From assembly GCA_047967505.1 (NCBI GenBank), contig CM106538.1: a stretch of 64,000 nt of DNA. One strand, 5' to 3'. Positions 1 to 10,311 of this stretch are shown here, piece by piece. The notes below the pieces were generated by a model. The model did not search any database. It was not told the origin of the DNA and saw only the letters and a list, made by a program, of their open reading frames with translations. The DNA comes from Dipteris shenzhenensis. Taxonomy: Eukaryota; Polypodiophyta; Polypodiopsida; Gleicheniales. The translations under genes and the position numbers were made by a program. Numbering within the stretch: position 1 is the first letter of the stretch; the number at the start of each line of letters is the position of its first letter.

Positions 1-519
1 GAATCCGTATGCAGCTTCATGCTAGATTCTCACTGGTGATGGTGATGCCAATCGCAGTCATCTGATCACGCAGATTCTTCACCCTGGTGATGAACTTCTC
101 TGCCGCTTCAGACTCAGACAACTTCTCATTCGCGAGTTGAGTCTCTAGATTCCGAATTCGTGTCTGATTCTTGGTCTCGTACTGATTTTTCAAGACCGTC
201 CATGACTCCTCCGCTATGGTGACATGTTGAATTAACGCCATGACGGAATCACTAACACTGCAGACAATAGAACACAATGCATCTACATTTCTTCTTGTCC
301 ACGCGAGAATCTCATCCGCAGTTGGTACTATTTGTTGTCCTGCATTGGCTAGATCTGCGGTCTCGCAGCCAGCCTCATGTCCACCCTAGTAGTAGTGTCC
401 CAAAGCTCGTATGCGCTTAGGATGGTCTTCATCTTGGACTTCCAGTGTGGATAGTTAGAGCCATCCAACTTTCCGCTTTCGCCGAACAGTGGGATTCAGA
501 GTCTTGCGGGCTGGGCCAT
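1..519 (-). pseudogene. Copia gag, N-terminal part (decayed)
   Basis: The gag start codon is at 517-519. The reading resembles UBN2-type copia gag: an N-terminal GKLDGSNY motif, then LWDTTT, then a helical stretch with the residues EESWTVLKNQYE and SEAAEKFITRVKNLRDQM. Stops and frame changes break it, including a TGA in place of the CGA that the sister element keeps near position 17. It would be the capsid protein of the retrotransposon particle. The sequence at 1-30 also shows what the sister element's gag looked like before the DNA transposon inserted there. Confidence 0.8.
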
Positions 520-578
520 CTCTCACAATCTGCTCGCAAACAAAAACACACTACCAAATCTTCTTGCTAGAGTCCAGG

Positions 579-589
579 CTCTGATACCA
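579..589 (-). other. Primer binding site (initiator tRNA-Met), element 1
   Basis: Minus-strand TGGTATCAGAG directly abuts the LTR end. This is the usual plant copia primer site, complementary to the 3' end of initiator tRNA-Met. Confidence 0.9.
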
Positions 590-1325
590 TGTAAGAAAAT
601 AATACAACGTCTGTGCTCAACAGATAACAGGATCTCGTACGCAAGAGAGAAAACAAGATAGTATGGAGAATCAAAAATTTGATTACTATAGAACTCATAC
701 AATAGATGGCGCTGCCTCCCAACCGTGTGCTCCTGTGAAAGAAGCTTCGATGGCATGCTGGAAACAATAGAAGACGGAGGCTAGATGCTAAGGATTCAGG
801 GTTGCTGTAGCCAGTGATGAAATGGGCTTCACGGGATTGCTCTTATATAGCCACTAGTCATAGTCGGTTAGGCTCAATTGGGTGACCGACCCAGTCCACC
901 CAAAACAATCGACTGGGGGTCGGTCTCGAAATAGGCCACCGACCATACGATAGAACCGGTGTGCAAAACAAAGCAACTAACCTACGTTCTTCGTTCGGCC
1001 CAGAGCCATCCGAGATCATCTGAGGCTCCAAACGGGCCCTGCAACCCGAGAGTGGGCTGCCCCGAGAAATGCTCCATCTACCCTTAGTGCAGTCAACCAA
1101 GGGATGCCTTCCTGCACTTGCATGTAGCCTAGTTGGTGGTGTGCCAACTCTATCTGAAGCCGTCCAGCCATCAGGCCACACATGGCCCCCATCTGGTGTC
1201 CAACAAACTAGGACCTACTAGATAACCGAGCTACTCAAATGCCTTCTCCTCATATGGGGGGGCTTACAAGTAGAGTTAGCTAGTTCCTGCGTAGTTACAC
1301 AAGAGTGGAGCATTGATATCTAACA
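590..1325 (-). repeat. 5' LTR of copia element 1
   Basis: 736 bp with TG...CA ends on the minus strand. Position 1325 is the first base (TGTTAGATATC) and 590 the last (TTACA). It matches the LTRs at 1832-2525 and 20547-21276 along its length, with small indels. Confidence 0.92.
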
Positions 1326-1831
1326 GTTCCCTCTCCCTCTAGTATAAAGAGTCCCATTGTATTTTCCCCTCCAAAGTTTTCCCCCCCTCCCCCCCCCTTT
1401 TTTTACCCCCCTCTTCAAAATGTTGCTCTTTATCTCCCCTCTTTTGTCTATATATTTATTATTTCCCTTTTTAAATCTTAGTGTAATTAAACACTCTCAT
1501 TATCACTTTATTCCTCGCTTTTCAAATTTTATTCTTAACCCTTCTTAAGATTTTATTTGATTATCTGGAAAAAGTTGTTTCTTATAGTCCTTATCCCATC
1601 AAAGACCTTACTCCCCCCCCCTTTTTTTTTCATTTTCTTTACTTTATATTTAAAAACATTTCATCTTCTTTGATTTTTTCTTCTCAGATTACCTTTACTT
1701 ATATTAATTTTTTCTAAACCATTCCTTAACCCTCCTTTCCCAATTACTTATATTAATTTGTGTTAAAATTCCCCCTCCCCTCCTTTTTTTCAAAGGTTCA
1801 TTATTTTCTCTCCTTAACCTCTAGACTAATA
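1326..1831. other. Pyrimidine-rich spacer between head-to-head LTRs
   Basis: 506 bp of C/T-rich sequence with long C and T runs lies between the two inverted 5' LTRs. No convincing coding sequence or target duplication was seen. It is probably old intergenic or TE-derived DNA into which both elements inserted. Confidence 0.5.
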
Positions 1832-2525
1832 TGTTAGATATCAATGCTCCACTCTCGTGTAACTACGTGGGAGCCAGCTAACTCTACTTGTAAGCCCCCT
1901 ATATGAGGAGAAGGCATTTGAGTAGCTCGGTTATCCGGTAGGTCCTGGTTTGGACACCAGATGGGGCCATGTGTGGCCTGATGGCTGGACGGCTTCAGAT
2001 AGAGTTGGCACACCACCAACTAGGCTACATACAAGTGCGGGAAGGCATCCCTTGACTGACCGCACTAAGGGTAGATGGAGCATTTCTCCGGGCAGCCCAC
2101 TCTCGGGTTGTGGGGCCCGTTTGGAGCCTCAGATGATCCCGAACGGTGACCATAGGTTAGTTGCTCTGTTTTGCGCACCGGTTCTATTGTATGGTTGGTG
2201 GCCCGACTATTTTGGGTGGACTGGGTCAGTCACCCAATTGAGCCTAACCGACTACGACTGGTGGCTATATAAGAGCAAGCTCGTGAAGCCCATTTCATCA
2301 CTGGCTATAGCAACCGTGATTCCTTAGCATCCAGCCTCCATCTTCTACTGTTTCTGGCACACCATCGAAGCTTCTTTCACAGGAGCGCACGGTTGGGAGG
2401 CAGCGCCATCTATTGTATCAGTTCTATAGTAATCAAATGTTTGATTCTCCATACTATCTTGTTTTCTCTCTTGCGTACGAGATCCTATTATCTATTAAGC
2501 ACAGACGTTGTATTATTTTCTTACA
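1832..2525 (+). repeat. 5' LTR of copia element 2
   Basis: 694 bp, TGTTAG...TTACA. It lacks two short stretches that the 3' LTR keeps (near 2145 and near 2205), so it is 36 bp shorter. The indels and scattered substitutions show that the insertion is not recent. Confidence 0.92.
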
Positions 2526-2537
2526 TGGTATCAGAGC
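2526..2537 (+). other. Primer binding site (initiator tRNA-Met), element 2
   Basis: TGGTATCAGAGC directly follows the LTR end. It is complementary to the 3' end of plant initiator tRNA-Met. Confidence 0.92.
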
Positions 2538-2595
2538 TTGGACTCTAGCAAGAGGATTTGGTAGTCTATTTCTGTTTGCGAGCAGATTGTGAGAG

Positions 2596-3097
2596 ATGGC
2601 CCAGCCCGCAAGACTCCGAATCCCACCATTCGGAAAAAGCGGAAAGTTGGACGGCTCTAACTATCCTCTCTAGAAGTTCAAGATAAAGACCATCCTAAGC
2701 GCATATGAGCTTTGGGACACTGCTACTGGGGTGGACGTGAGGCCGGCCAGATCCAGCCAATGCAAGACAACAGATAGTACCAACTGCGGATGAGATTCTC
2801 GCGTGGATAAGAAGAAATGCAGATGCACCGTGTTCTATTGTCTGCAGTGTTAGTGATTCCATCATGGCGTTAATTCAACATGTCACCACAGTGGAGGAGG
2901 CATGGACAGTCTTGAAAAATCAGTACGAGACCACAAATCAGACACAGATTTAGAATCTGGGGACTCAACTCGCGAATGAAAAATTGTCTGAGTCTGAAGC
3001 GGCAGAGAAGTTCATCACCAGGGTGAAGAATCTACACGATCAGATGACTGCGATTGGCATCACCATCACTAGTGAGAATCTAGCACGAAGTTGCCTA
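2596..3097 (+). pseudogene. Copia gag, N-terminal part (interrupted)
   Basis: The start is the ATG at 2596. The reading (MAQPARLRIPPF, then GKLDGSNYP) is colinear with gag of element 1. A TAG appears early, where a Trp codon is expected, and another stop lies near 2949. The frame is cut at 3092-3097 by insertion of the DNA transposon and resumes after 17081. Confidence 0.85.
3092..3097 (+). repeat. Target-site duplication of the DNA transposon, left copy
   Basis: TGCCTA, repeated exactly at 17076-17081. The sister copia element reads TGCATA at the same gag position, so the sequence belongs to the target. The next base is C on both sides, so the duplication is 6 or 7 bp. Confidence 0.85.
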
Positions 3098-3114
3098 CCT
3101 CGGGGGGTCCATCT
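3098..3114 (+). repeat. Left terminal inverted repeat of the DNA transposon
   Basis: CCTCGGGGGGTCCATCT. The first eight bases are identical to the inverted right end. Beyond 17 bp the two ends stop matching clearly. Confidence 0.8.
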
Positions 3115-4840
3115 AGGAAATGTAAGTATACTATGAGAGTTCAAAATGACGGGTATTTTAATTCTCAAGACTTACAGAAAAATATTTATAGCAGGGGTAA
3201 TTTTATACACTGTTTTAAAATTGACAGGTAGGGTGTGTTTATTCTCAGATCTAAATTAAAAGTTATTTTTTAAATATTGTTTCATCTAGGATGATGTGTA
3301 AGAGTAGTCACAATTTGTTGATGGGTGACTCAAAATTTTAATGTGCTGACTACCCCTCGCAGTCATGATAAGTAGATATTGGTGTTGGATTGATCCAACT
3401 GTGGTCTCTCAAGTTCTCCTCAAGTTCTAGACACTCCACAGATCATCTTGCATGGCGATCAAGATCTCACCGATGTTAGCCCCATAAGAAATTCCTCCTC
3501 GACCAAAAATATCAACTAGACCCACAAGAAGATCATCATGAAGTCATTGGTAGTGTGGAAGGTGGGGCCCTCCATGCCATCCCATCGACTAAAAACTTCA
3601 CAAAGAGAATCAAAGAAGCTGCCAGGTCTATTGGGTCAAGGATGGAGAAGAGATTTGATTTTTTTAGATATGCCTATAAAGTTTTTGCTCAAAGTTTTTG
3701 CTCACTAATCGGGGTGAAGAGAGGAGATAGGGTTTGGGTAGGAAAACAAAAAGCATTTGTAATTGTAGTAAAGAATCAAATACCTCAAGCTTTGTGGCTT
3801 CAAGAATTGAATTGTGGCCTGGATGAGAATTCCTACATGCATCACAAATAAGATATTTCTACTCATATCAGAATACTCTTGGATAGATAGCCAATTGGGC
3901 AAGAGGGTGAGGTGAGAGCCATGTTGAGGTCGAAGGGGTTGCTAGCTACATTCATTTGTGCGTTGAAATCTAAGAAGGGGATTATCCAATACTGGGAGGG
4001 GTGCTAGTCATCAAAGTGTGTGACAGAGTAGAAGGTGAGACCTTCGGAGTGCATCCGCATCACATAGGAGGAGTCATTGCTCCAAAGCTCCATACCCTCA
4101 TAGAAAAAGATCCCTGCGATGATTGTATCGGTATGCTCCTCAGTGTTAGAAAAAAACCATCATTTAGTGTATTCTGAAGTGGTAAAAATGGCAAAAAACT
4201 GTCGTAAGTGGTGAGAAGCAGGTTATTAAAAAGGATAAAATTTTATGGCAATCTCGACTTTAATGATATTTAAAAGATATACCTTGAAAATCAAGGTTAG
4301 ATTAATAAGCTCTCTTTGGAATACCGGTTAATGTTGATAAAGCACTTTATAAACTAAAGGTTATATAATATATTCTTATTTTTATATAATATTAATAAAA
4401 TTTAAACAAATTAATCCATGTGGCTTGCATAATAACCCTTGATCAAACAGATCAACTTAGATTTCATCATCACCGTTGATTGCTTGTTAGATGTGTGGTT
4501 GTCATCTCTTATCCTTTAGGTCTCCTCCACTCTTTTCTCAAACTTTGCTCTTGCTTTCACATCATGCTCTTAGCTCGAGCACTTGCCACTGAGTGCCACC
4601 ACCATCAATCTCCAGTTCAAAGAAAGCCCCAACTTGTTTGCAGTTTTGACGACTCACGACTCGTCACTAAAGACTGAAGACTCAAGTCACTCAACAGCAG
4701 CCAGGTACTTTCATTGAGCAGTCATTTGGAATCTGTATTCTGGAAATTGGTTGAAGGTTCTTCTAAGTTCTATGCCCCCCTTCCCTAGAAAATGGAAACC
4801 TACGAGCTTCCCAATTCCTTCATGTGTGATCCCCTCAACT
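3115..4840 (+). other. Left arm of the DNA transposon, mostly non-coding
   Basis: AT-rich sequence. One 98-codon open frame (3555-3851) has a basic N-terminal half and resembles nothing I recognise. Another stretch (4480-4677) is open but has no recognisable protein. No repeats of note. Confidence 0.4.
3555..3851 (+). CDS. Small open frame of unknown function
   Basis: 98 codons from ATG to TAA. The N-terminal half is Lys/Arg-rich and the middle hydrophobic, with no motif I recognise. It sits in the transposon's left arm, 5 kb from the kinase. It may be an exon remnant of a captured gene or chance. There is no supporting splice or codon evidence. Confidence 0.2.
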   Translation: MEGGALHAIPSTKNFTKRIKEAARSIGSRMEKRFDFFRYAYKVFAQSFCSLIGVKRGDRVWVGKQKAFVIVVKNQIPQALWLQELNCGLDENSYMHHK

Positions 4841-4894
4841 CAAGCTTCAGCGTGAACAGCCTGTTGCCTTAGTACGTAGTATTTGTAGGTTACT

Positions 4895-5025
4895 GTTGTG
4901 CCTCTTGCTCGCCTGCCAAACCTTTAGCTGCATCCTCACCTTGATTAGATTCAATGGGTGCATCGCACACCCCGCCACTATTGATGCCACCCTGCCTTCC
5001 ACAAAGCCCTTCCACCCCATCGCTG
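4895..5025 (-). pseudogene. Captured fragment of a mitochondrial dicarboxylate-type carrier
   Basis: On the minus strand the residues MGWKGFVEGRVASIVAG are followed by HPLNLIKVRMQL. This matches the start of plant mitochondrial dicarboxylate carriers (DIC, also called uncoupling proteins 4-6): MGxKGFVEGG...HPLDLIKVRMQL. The carrier signature Px(D/E)xx(K/R) has Asp changed to Asn. Only the first transmembrane repeat is present. Upstream minus-strand sequence (about 5060-5120) may hold a scrambled second piece. The fragment lies inside the DNA transposon, so it looks like gene capture of the Pack-type kind. No function is expected. Confidence 0.65.
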
Positions 5026-7484
5026 TGCAATGCAACTTTGGTCACTCGACACGTAGTCCTGGGGAGAATAGATCTTGGGGGTCTCAGAGCTGTCGAAAAG
5101 CCGCTACGCTTGCATGCGGGATCTGCATCAAATGAAAACATTGATTAGGATTTCACCATTGTCACCTTTTGCTTGGACTCCCCATCTCCTGATGCGACTG
5201 CTCCTTTTGGCTCAACCGTGCCTTCGTGGGTGGCTTAATTCTGCACTCCAAGAAATCGTATGGACTCCATGAACTGTGACTCCTTGAGCCTTACAGCTTC
5301 TAGAGAATTGTCCATAACTCACCTCCCTCCAATTATACCCAACTTGGAGCACACCAGTGAGACGAATTTGAGCTTTTCGGCAAATTGCACCTATGTCTCT
5401 CTGGGTAGCAGCTTGCATCGCCCTCGTCACGCGATTACTTACCTTTTTGCTTTTGCTAGTAACATGGTGGTTGTGTTGGAGTATGGCTGCCATTATAGCA
5501 AGTTCTTAGTCTTTCTAACATATATGAATCTAGATAGAAACTGAGCAGCTTTCTGTGTTTCCAGTTGCTAAATTTTCGTTTCGAGGAGAGGGTGGCAGCT
5601 AGGTTTGAAGATTATTTGCTCTTTCCCCACTTTCCTTCTGCTCTACTGCTGTGGGCTTTCGATTGCTTGTGACTCTGGCGCAATAGCTGTTGCACAAGTC
5701 ACATCTTATTGGCCCAAGATCGGGGGATCTTTTTCCAAATGCTGTTGAAACCATCTACTTATTCTCAGAAGTTTTACACTGTGTAGTAATTTTTGGACGT
5801 GGGTTCCACTCTCTTTCCCACAAGCGGCTTCTAGAAGGGATTGTTTACACAGATCGCATAATAATCCTTGGTTTGTTGCTTATGATAACTAGTGCGGTCA
5901 TTTTGCATTGTGACAAGGCCGAAGTGCATGGACTGGTGGCTGAGCTTGAATGTCTTTGAAGCTAGAGGCTCTGGAGTTGTTGGAGAAGCCAGAGGTTTGA
6001 GGCACCTAGCTTGCACTTGGAGCTGCTGTTGATGCCCAACTACACAGACCGGTTGAGTTGATGGAGTGGTTGTGGACGTGGGAGATGCGTGTGAAGATTC
6101 ATTTGAGCCTAGAGTTTGTCATTCAGTTGTAGTGAGGCACTACAACTATGCACATGAGCCGCTTACTATTGGGGGCTTGCTGCTATGGAGTTTTGTTTGT
6201 ACGCATTGTGGATGCTTGAGAAGGCGTATTGGAGCTGTTTGTTGATGAGGCATGTCGTCAGCTTGCTGCTACTGGAAGCTCAGTTCTCTTCTTGAGCGTG
6301 CTACCCCCCATCATGAGGGCTCTACAAAAGCTTTCCATTGTTGTAAGGCTCCTCTATCTAGGGCCCTGTCTACATGGCAAAACAGTAGAACACAATCTGG
6401 AGAGTTTTGGAAATTAGTGCCAAAGACCAAAACCGAATCCTAAAGACTGTGAGAAGATTAAAAGTCCCCTGATTATGGATCTGTAGGGCTGCATTGCACA
6501 CAATCTCTCTTCCCTAGTTGTGGGGTTCCAATGCCAATTTTGTTTGCTCTCAACCATGAAAATAGATGTACCATGTCCCAACGTACTAGTGTACTAACGA
6601 TATCCAAGCTCACAGCACTCCAATTTCACTCCTGGCTTCACTTTAATCCAGAGGGATCATCATGATAGGGCATCCCTGCCTCATATCAAGTACAACCCTA
6701 TTTATATCATGATAGAGCAAAATATCAGTACTCAACTCTATTCACACGACTCTGCCAAATAGCATATGGTAGCTAGAAGTCCCCACAGTAATTTCGTTAT
6801 GGTGAGTTTCAGAACCTGTGATATCCCCATACCTCTACTTAATACTAACTGAAGCATATGGTAGTACATGATGAGGAGAAAGACCTAGACTCAAAAACCT
6901 GCATACATTCGGCAATCGGAAGCTATGTTTGATTGCATTGTCCAACTCTAGTCTCCAAGTCTTGCATGCTGATGGGAAATTGTTGAGCAGTATACCAATT
7001 TGGGCAAATGATGGATAGGAAAGGGCAGTATCTAGGTGGAATCATAAGGAGACAAAAGGATGGAGATAGCCAAGGAAGACAACTTAGATGTATGGAAAGG
7101 AAACGGATAAGGTAGGTGAAAGGGGGAAACAAACAGGTCTACTTAACGTCCACACATGCTTGAAACACTTGCTTGGAATATTTTCTTGAAAGTGACATGA
7201 TGAGACAAGATTTTAACTTTGGAACTTCTATGAATTTGATATGCAAGAGAGTAGGAAGGTCCTCCAGAAGCTTGGAGGGCCTCCTCCAAGCCCCTCCCTC
7301 TTTTCAAATGCAATGATGACTTAAGCTACCACCTCATCTTTTGGAAGATGAGGATGATTGTTGGAGCATATAGCATGCAATAAATAATTTCATGTTTATA
7401 TATGCCTATGCTTCTTTAGTCTATGCTTCTATGCCATTTATGCTTTATGCTTTAATATTTCTATAGTCTTAGTATGTATTAAGC
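5026..7484 (+). other. Interior of the DNA transposon, no intact gene
   Basis: Between 5026 and about 6450 the base composition is less AT-rich than the flanks and short open frames occur on both strands, consistent with more captured and scrambled gene sequence. None was recognised. 6450-7484 is AT-rich and shows no gene. Confidence 0.35.
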
Positions 7485-8340
7485 AATCAAGTCATGCAAT
7501 GTATAGTATGTAAGCAATCTAGCCTCGGGAGCACTCCGGTCTCTTGACATGGTCTGCAATTCCCCTGGCAGAATGCTTATAGAATCAAGTCATGCAATGT
7601 ATAGTATGTAAGCAATCTAGCCTCGGGAGCACTCCGGTCTCTTGACACGGTCTGCAATTCCCCTGGCAGAATGCTTACATAATCAAGTCCTGCAATGTAT
7701 AGTATGTAAGCAATCTAGCCTCGGGAGCACTCCGGTCTCTTGACATGGTCTGCAATTCCCCTGGAAAAATGCTTACAGAATCAAGTCGTGCAATGTATAG
7801 TATGTAAGCAATCTAGCCTCAGGAGCACTCCGGTCTCTTGACACGGTCTGCAATTCCCCTGGCAGAATGCTTACAGAATCAAGTCGTACAATGTATAGTA
7901 TGTAAGCAATCTAGCCTCGGGAGCACTCCGGTCTCTTGACACGGTCTGCAATTCCCCTAGCAAAATTCTTATAGAATCAAGTCGTGCAATGTATAGTATG
8001 TAGCAATCTAGCCTCGGGAGCACTCCGGTCTCTTAACACGGTCTGCAATTCCCCTAGTAGAATGCTTATAGAATCAAGTCCTGCAATGTATAGTATGTAA
8101 GCAATCTAGCCTCGGGAGCACTCCGGTCTCTTGACACAGTATAGAATCAAATCATGCAATGTATAGTATGTAAGAAATCTAGTCTCGGGAGCACTCCGGT
8201 CTCTTGACACGGTCTGCAATTCCCCTGGCAGAATGCTTAGAGAATCAAGTCGTGCAATGTATAGTATGTAAGCAATCTAGCCTTGGGAGTACTCCGATCT
8301 CTTAACATGTTCTGCAATTCCCTTGGAAGAATGCTTAGAA
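7485..8340 (+). repeat. 98-bp tandem array, nine units
   Basis: Units begin AATCAAGTC at 7485, 7583, 7681, 7779, 7877, 7975, 8072, 8145 and 8243. The period is 98 bp except for a shortened unit at 8072-8144. Each unit carries a GC-richer block containing CTAGCCTCGGGAGCACTCCG, close to the element's own terminal CCTCGGGG. The array lies just upstream of the kinase gene and could be a promoter or a transposase-binding array. Confidence 0.9.
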
Positions 8341-8401
8341 AATCAACTCAATAATTGGAAATACACCTACATGCTCACAAGAATCAAACCGTTTAGTTGT
8401 G

Positions 8402-8432
8402 TGTGAGAGAGAGAGGAAGGGATAGAGAGAGA

Positions 8433-8521
<89 letters not shown>

Positions 8522-8528
8522 AGAGAGG
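8402..8528 (+). repeat. (GA)n microsatellite
   Basis: About 127 bp of GA repeat with a few GG, GAT and AAAG interruptions. It lies between the 98-bp array and the kinase gene. Confidence 0.95.
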
Positions 8529-8683
8529 ATAATCTTACAAAAGCAACTAATTTTGTTTTATGTGCAGAAGGTAACATGGACAAGATGAAGAGTCATAAAA
8601 AACGCGTGTTATATGAATATAGATTCAAGGAAGGAATGCGAAAAATATTCTCTAAGTGTCTTTGCATGAGCTTGTTATCAAAA

Positions 8684-9949
8684 ACGTAGGAAGATTTGGA
8701 AAAGTATTTTGACTTAGGGGAAAGAGGGATGGATAAGCTTTGTGTGGATCTTTCCTCTGATGTCATTACCATGATGAAGAATGAAGATCCACAATGGAAT
8801 ATGCAATATGAATTTCAAGATAATTTTTGTGTGAGTATTCGCATAGAACTAGGGAGAGTTAAAAGTGTTTATGAAAAGCGGACAAGCACATTCAATCCCA
8901 GAGATACAAATAATTAAGAAGAGTTGATTGATTGGTTTTCCTTAAAGTGGAAGGCAGTTATGAGTTCAAAGAGGAAAGCATTCAATGCCAGTTCTTCAAA
9001 AGAATGTGTCAATCCCACAGGATTGAAGATGCCATCTTTGTTTTTTCTTGAGAAGCAACAGATTCATGTACAAGAGAAAGATTATGTGCTGGGTGAAGGC
9101 TCATATGGAAGAGTGGTGAAAGGTAACATCATTGGTGTAGACTGCTTTGATCCAAAAGAGACCTTTGCCATTAAGAAACTTAAGGTATCTCAAAAGCCAA
9201 GTGAAAGGGAAGAGAGAAGGTCCATGCAAGAGTTAATGGCAAATATGGAAACAATGCAAGCCCAATTACCTCATAGAGGACTTGTTCGCACGATTGCTCG
9301 TGTGATAAATCCTCCAAGATTGGTATACCAGCATTGGAATGGGGAGAAATTGGACAAATGATCAAGGTTAAATGCTATGACCTCAGTCTATGTGGGAGAG
9401 GAGCTAGACCATTTATCTCGTGTCCGTACTCATGCCGTAAATCTAGCTGGTACTTTGATGGGGACATTAAAATACATGCATGGAAAAGATCTTTTGCATA
9501 ATGACTTGCATCCTTCGAACATTATGCTTCACTTTGATAGTGAGTGTGATAAGGTCTTCATAGGAATTATCGATTGGGGATTTAGCAAGAGTGATAACTA
9601 TGTCAATGATGGCAAGGATCGATGTGATCCTCAATTCAAAGAGTGATGCATGCGAAGAAAGTGGTTGGCTCCTGAGTTGTATACTTTTCCATATGCAAAG
9701 TTTTCCAAGGAAACTGATATTTATGCTGCAGCCTTTTCATTGGAAAAGTTGTATCGGCTAGCTTACAAGTACTTTGTTCACATCCAAGATGCAACTAAGT
9801 TGGATCACTTAAAGCGTTGGTGGAAGAGAATAGAGGAAATGAGAAATCCTATTCCTAAAGCTAGACCTACTGCAACAGATGTTACTCATACATTTGAAGT
9901 TATATTCAAAGTCACATGTGAAAGTGCATTACGACATGATGCATTGTAA
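8684..9949 (+). pseudogene. Degenerate Ser/Thr-type protein kinase carried by the DNA transposon
   Basis: One reading frame runs from about 8684 to 9949, broken by TAG (8687), TAA (8915), TGA (9359) and TGA (9644). Kinase motifs occur in order: glycine loop GEGSYGRV (near 9091-9120), ATP-binding Lys in FAIKKLK (near 9162), catalytic loop HNDLHPSNIM (near 9493-9520), DWG in place of DFG (near 9574), APE in WLAPE (near 9668) and the helix-F Asp in ETDIYAAAFSL. HND and DWG are unusual and recall aminoglycoside-phosphotransferase-like kinases, but the glycine loop, AIKK and APE motifs are those of eukaryotic protein kinases. An N-terminal region of about 130 residues has no recognised fold. The gene ends 363 bp before the transposase start, on the same strand. 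It is probably element cargo with an unknown substrate, inactive here. Confidence 0.78.
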
Positions 9950-10311
9950 CCTTTTGTAGCACTATAGTTTCTAAATAATATTCCAAAGATTGATGGTTTT
10001 CTTTCTAGTACATGATCTATTTATGTATATAAAAAACATGTCAACTTTTTTAATTTATTCTTTCAAATGACTCATTAATAATGTTTATGTAATATTTGTG
10101 TTGATACAAGCAAGAATTAGAAGGTCTATAGTTATTTGTTTTGAGATAGCATTTGTGAAATACTTTATTTTTCTCTCCTCTTAAGCTAGAATATTGATCT
10201 TCAATAAATACCATTAGTGATTTAGACTATGGCATACCATTTAGAATTTAAAAGTTATGAGTTTATTTATATTTTTCTCTTATTTTGATTAGGTATACTA
10301 TTGATCATATC
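9950..10311 (+). other. AT-rich gap between kinase and transposase genes
   Basis: 362 bp of AT-rich DNA. It could hold the kinase terminator and the promoter of the next gene. TTTTGATTAG before 10291 could be a splice acceptor, so the following gene may have an upstream non-coding exon. Confidence 0.4.

Larger units (their letters stand above)
1..1325 (-). mobile_element. Ty1/copia LTR retrotransposon, element 1 (5' end, runs off window)
   Basis: Read on the minus strand, an LTR (590-1325) is followed directly by a tRNA-Met primer site and then gag. The element continues beyond position 1, so its protease, integrase, RT and 3' LTR are not seen. It belongs to the same family as the plus-strand element at 1832-21276: both LTRs start TGTTAGATATCAATGC and end TTTTCTTACA. 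The two are head to head, with their 5' LTRs 506 bp apart. The gag frame has stops, so this copy is decayed. Confidence 0.9.

Noticed and set aside
7485-8340. Regular repeats that could suggest a CRISPR array
   Set aside because: The whole 98-bp unit repeats without unique spacers and the genome is a plant nucleus. It is an ordinary tandem array.
8335-8588. Arg/Glu and Ser/Leu repeat open frames
   Set aside because: They are the (GA)n microsatellite read in two strands.
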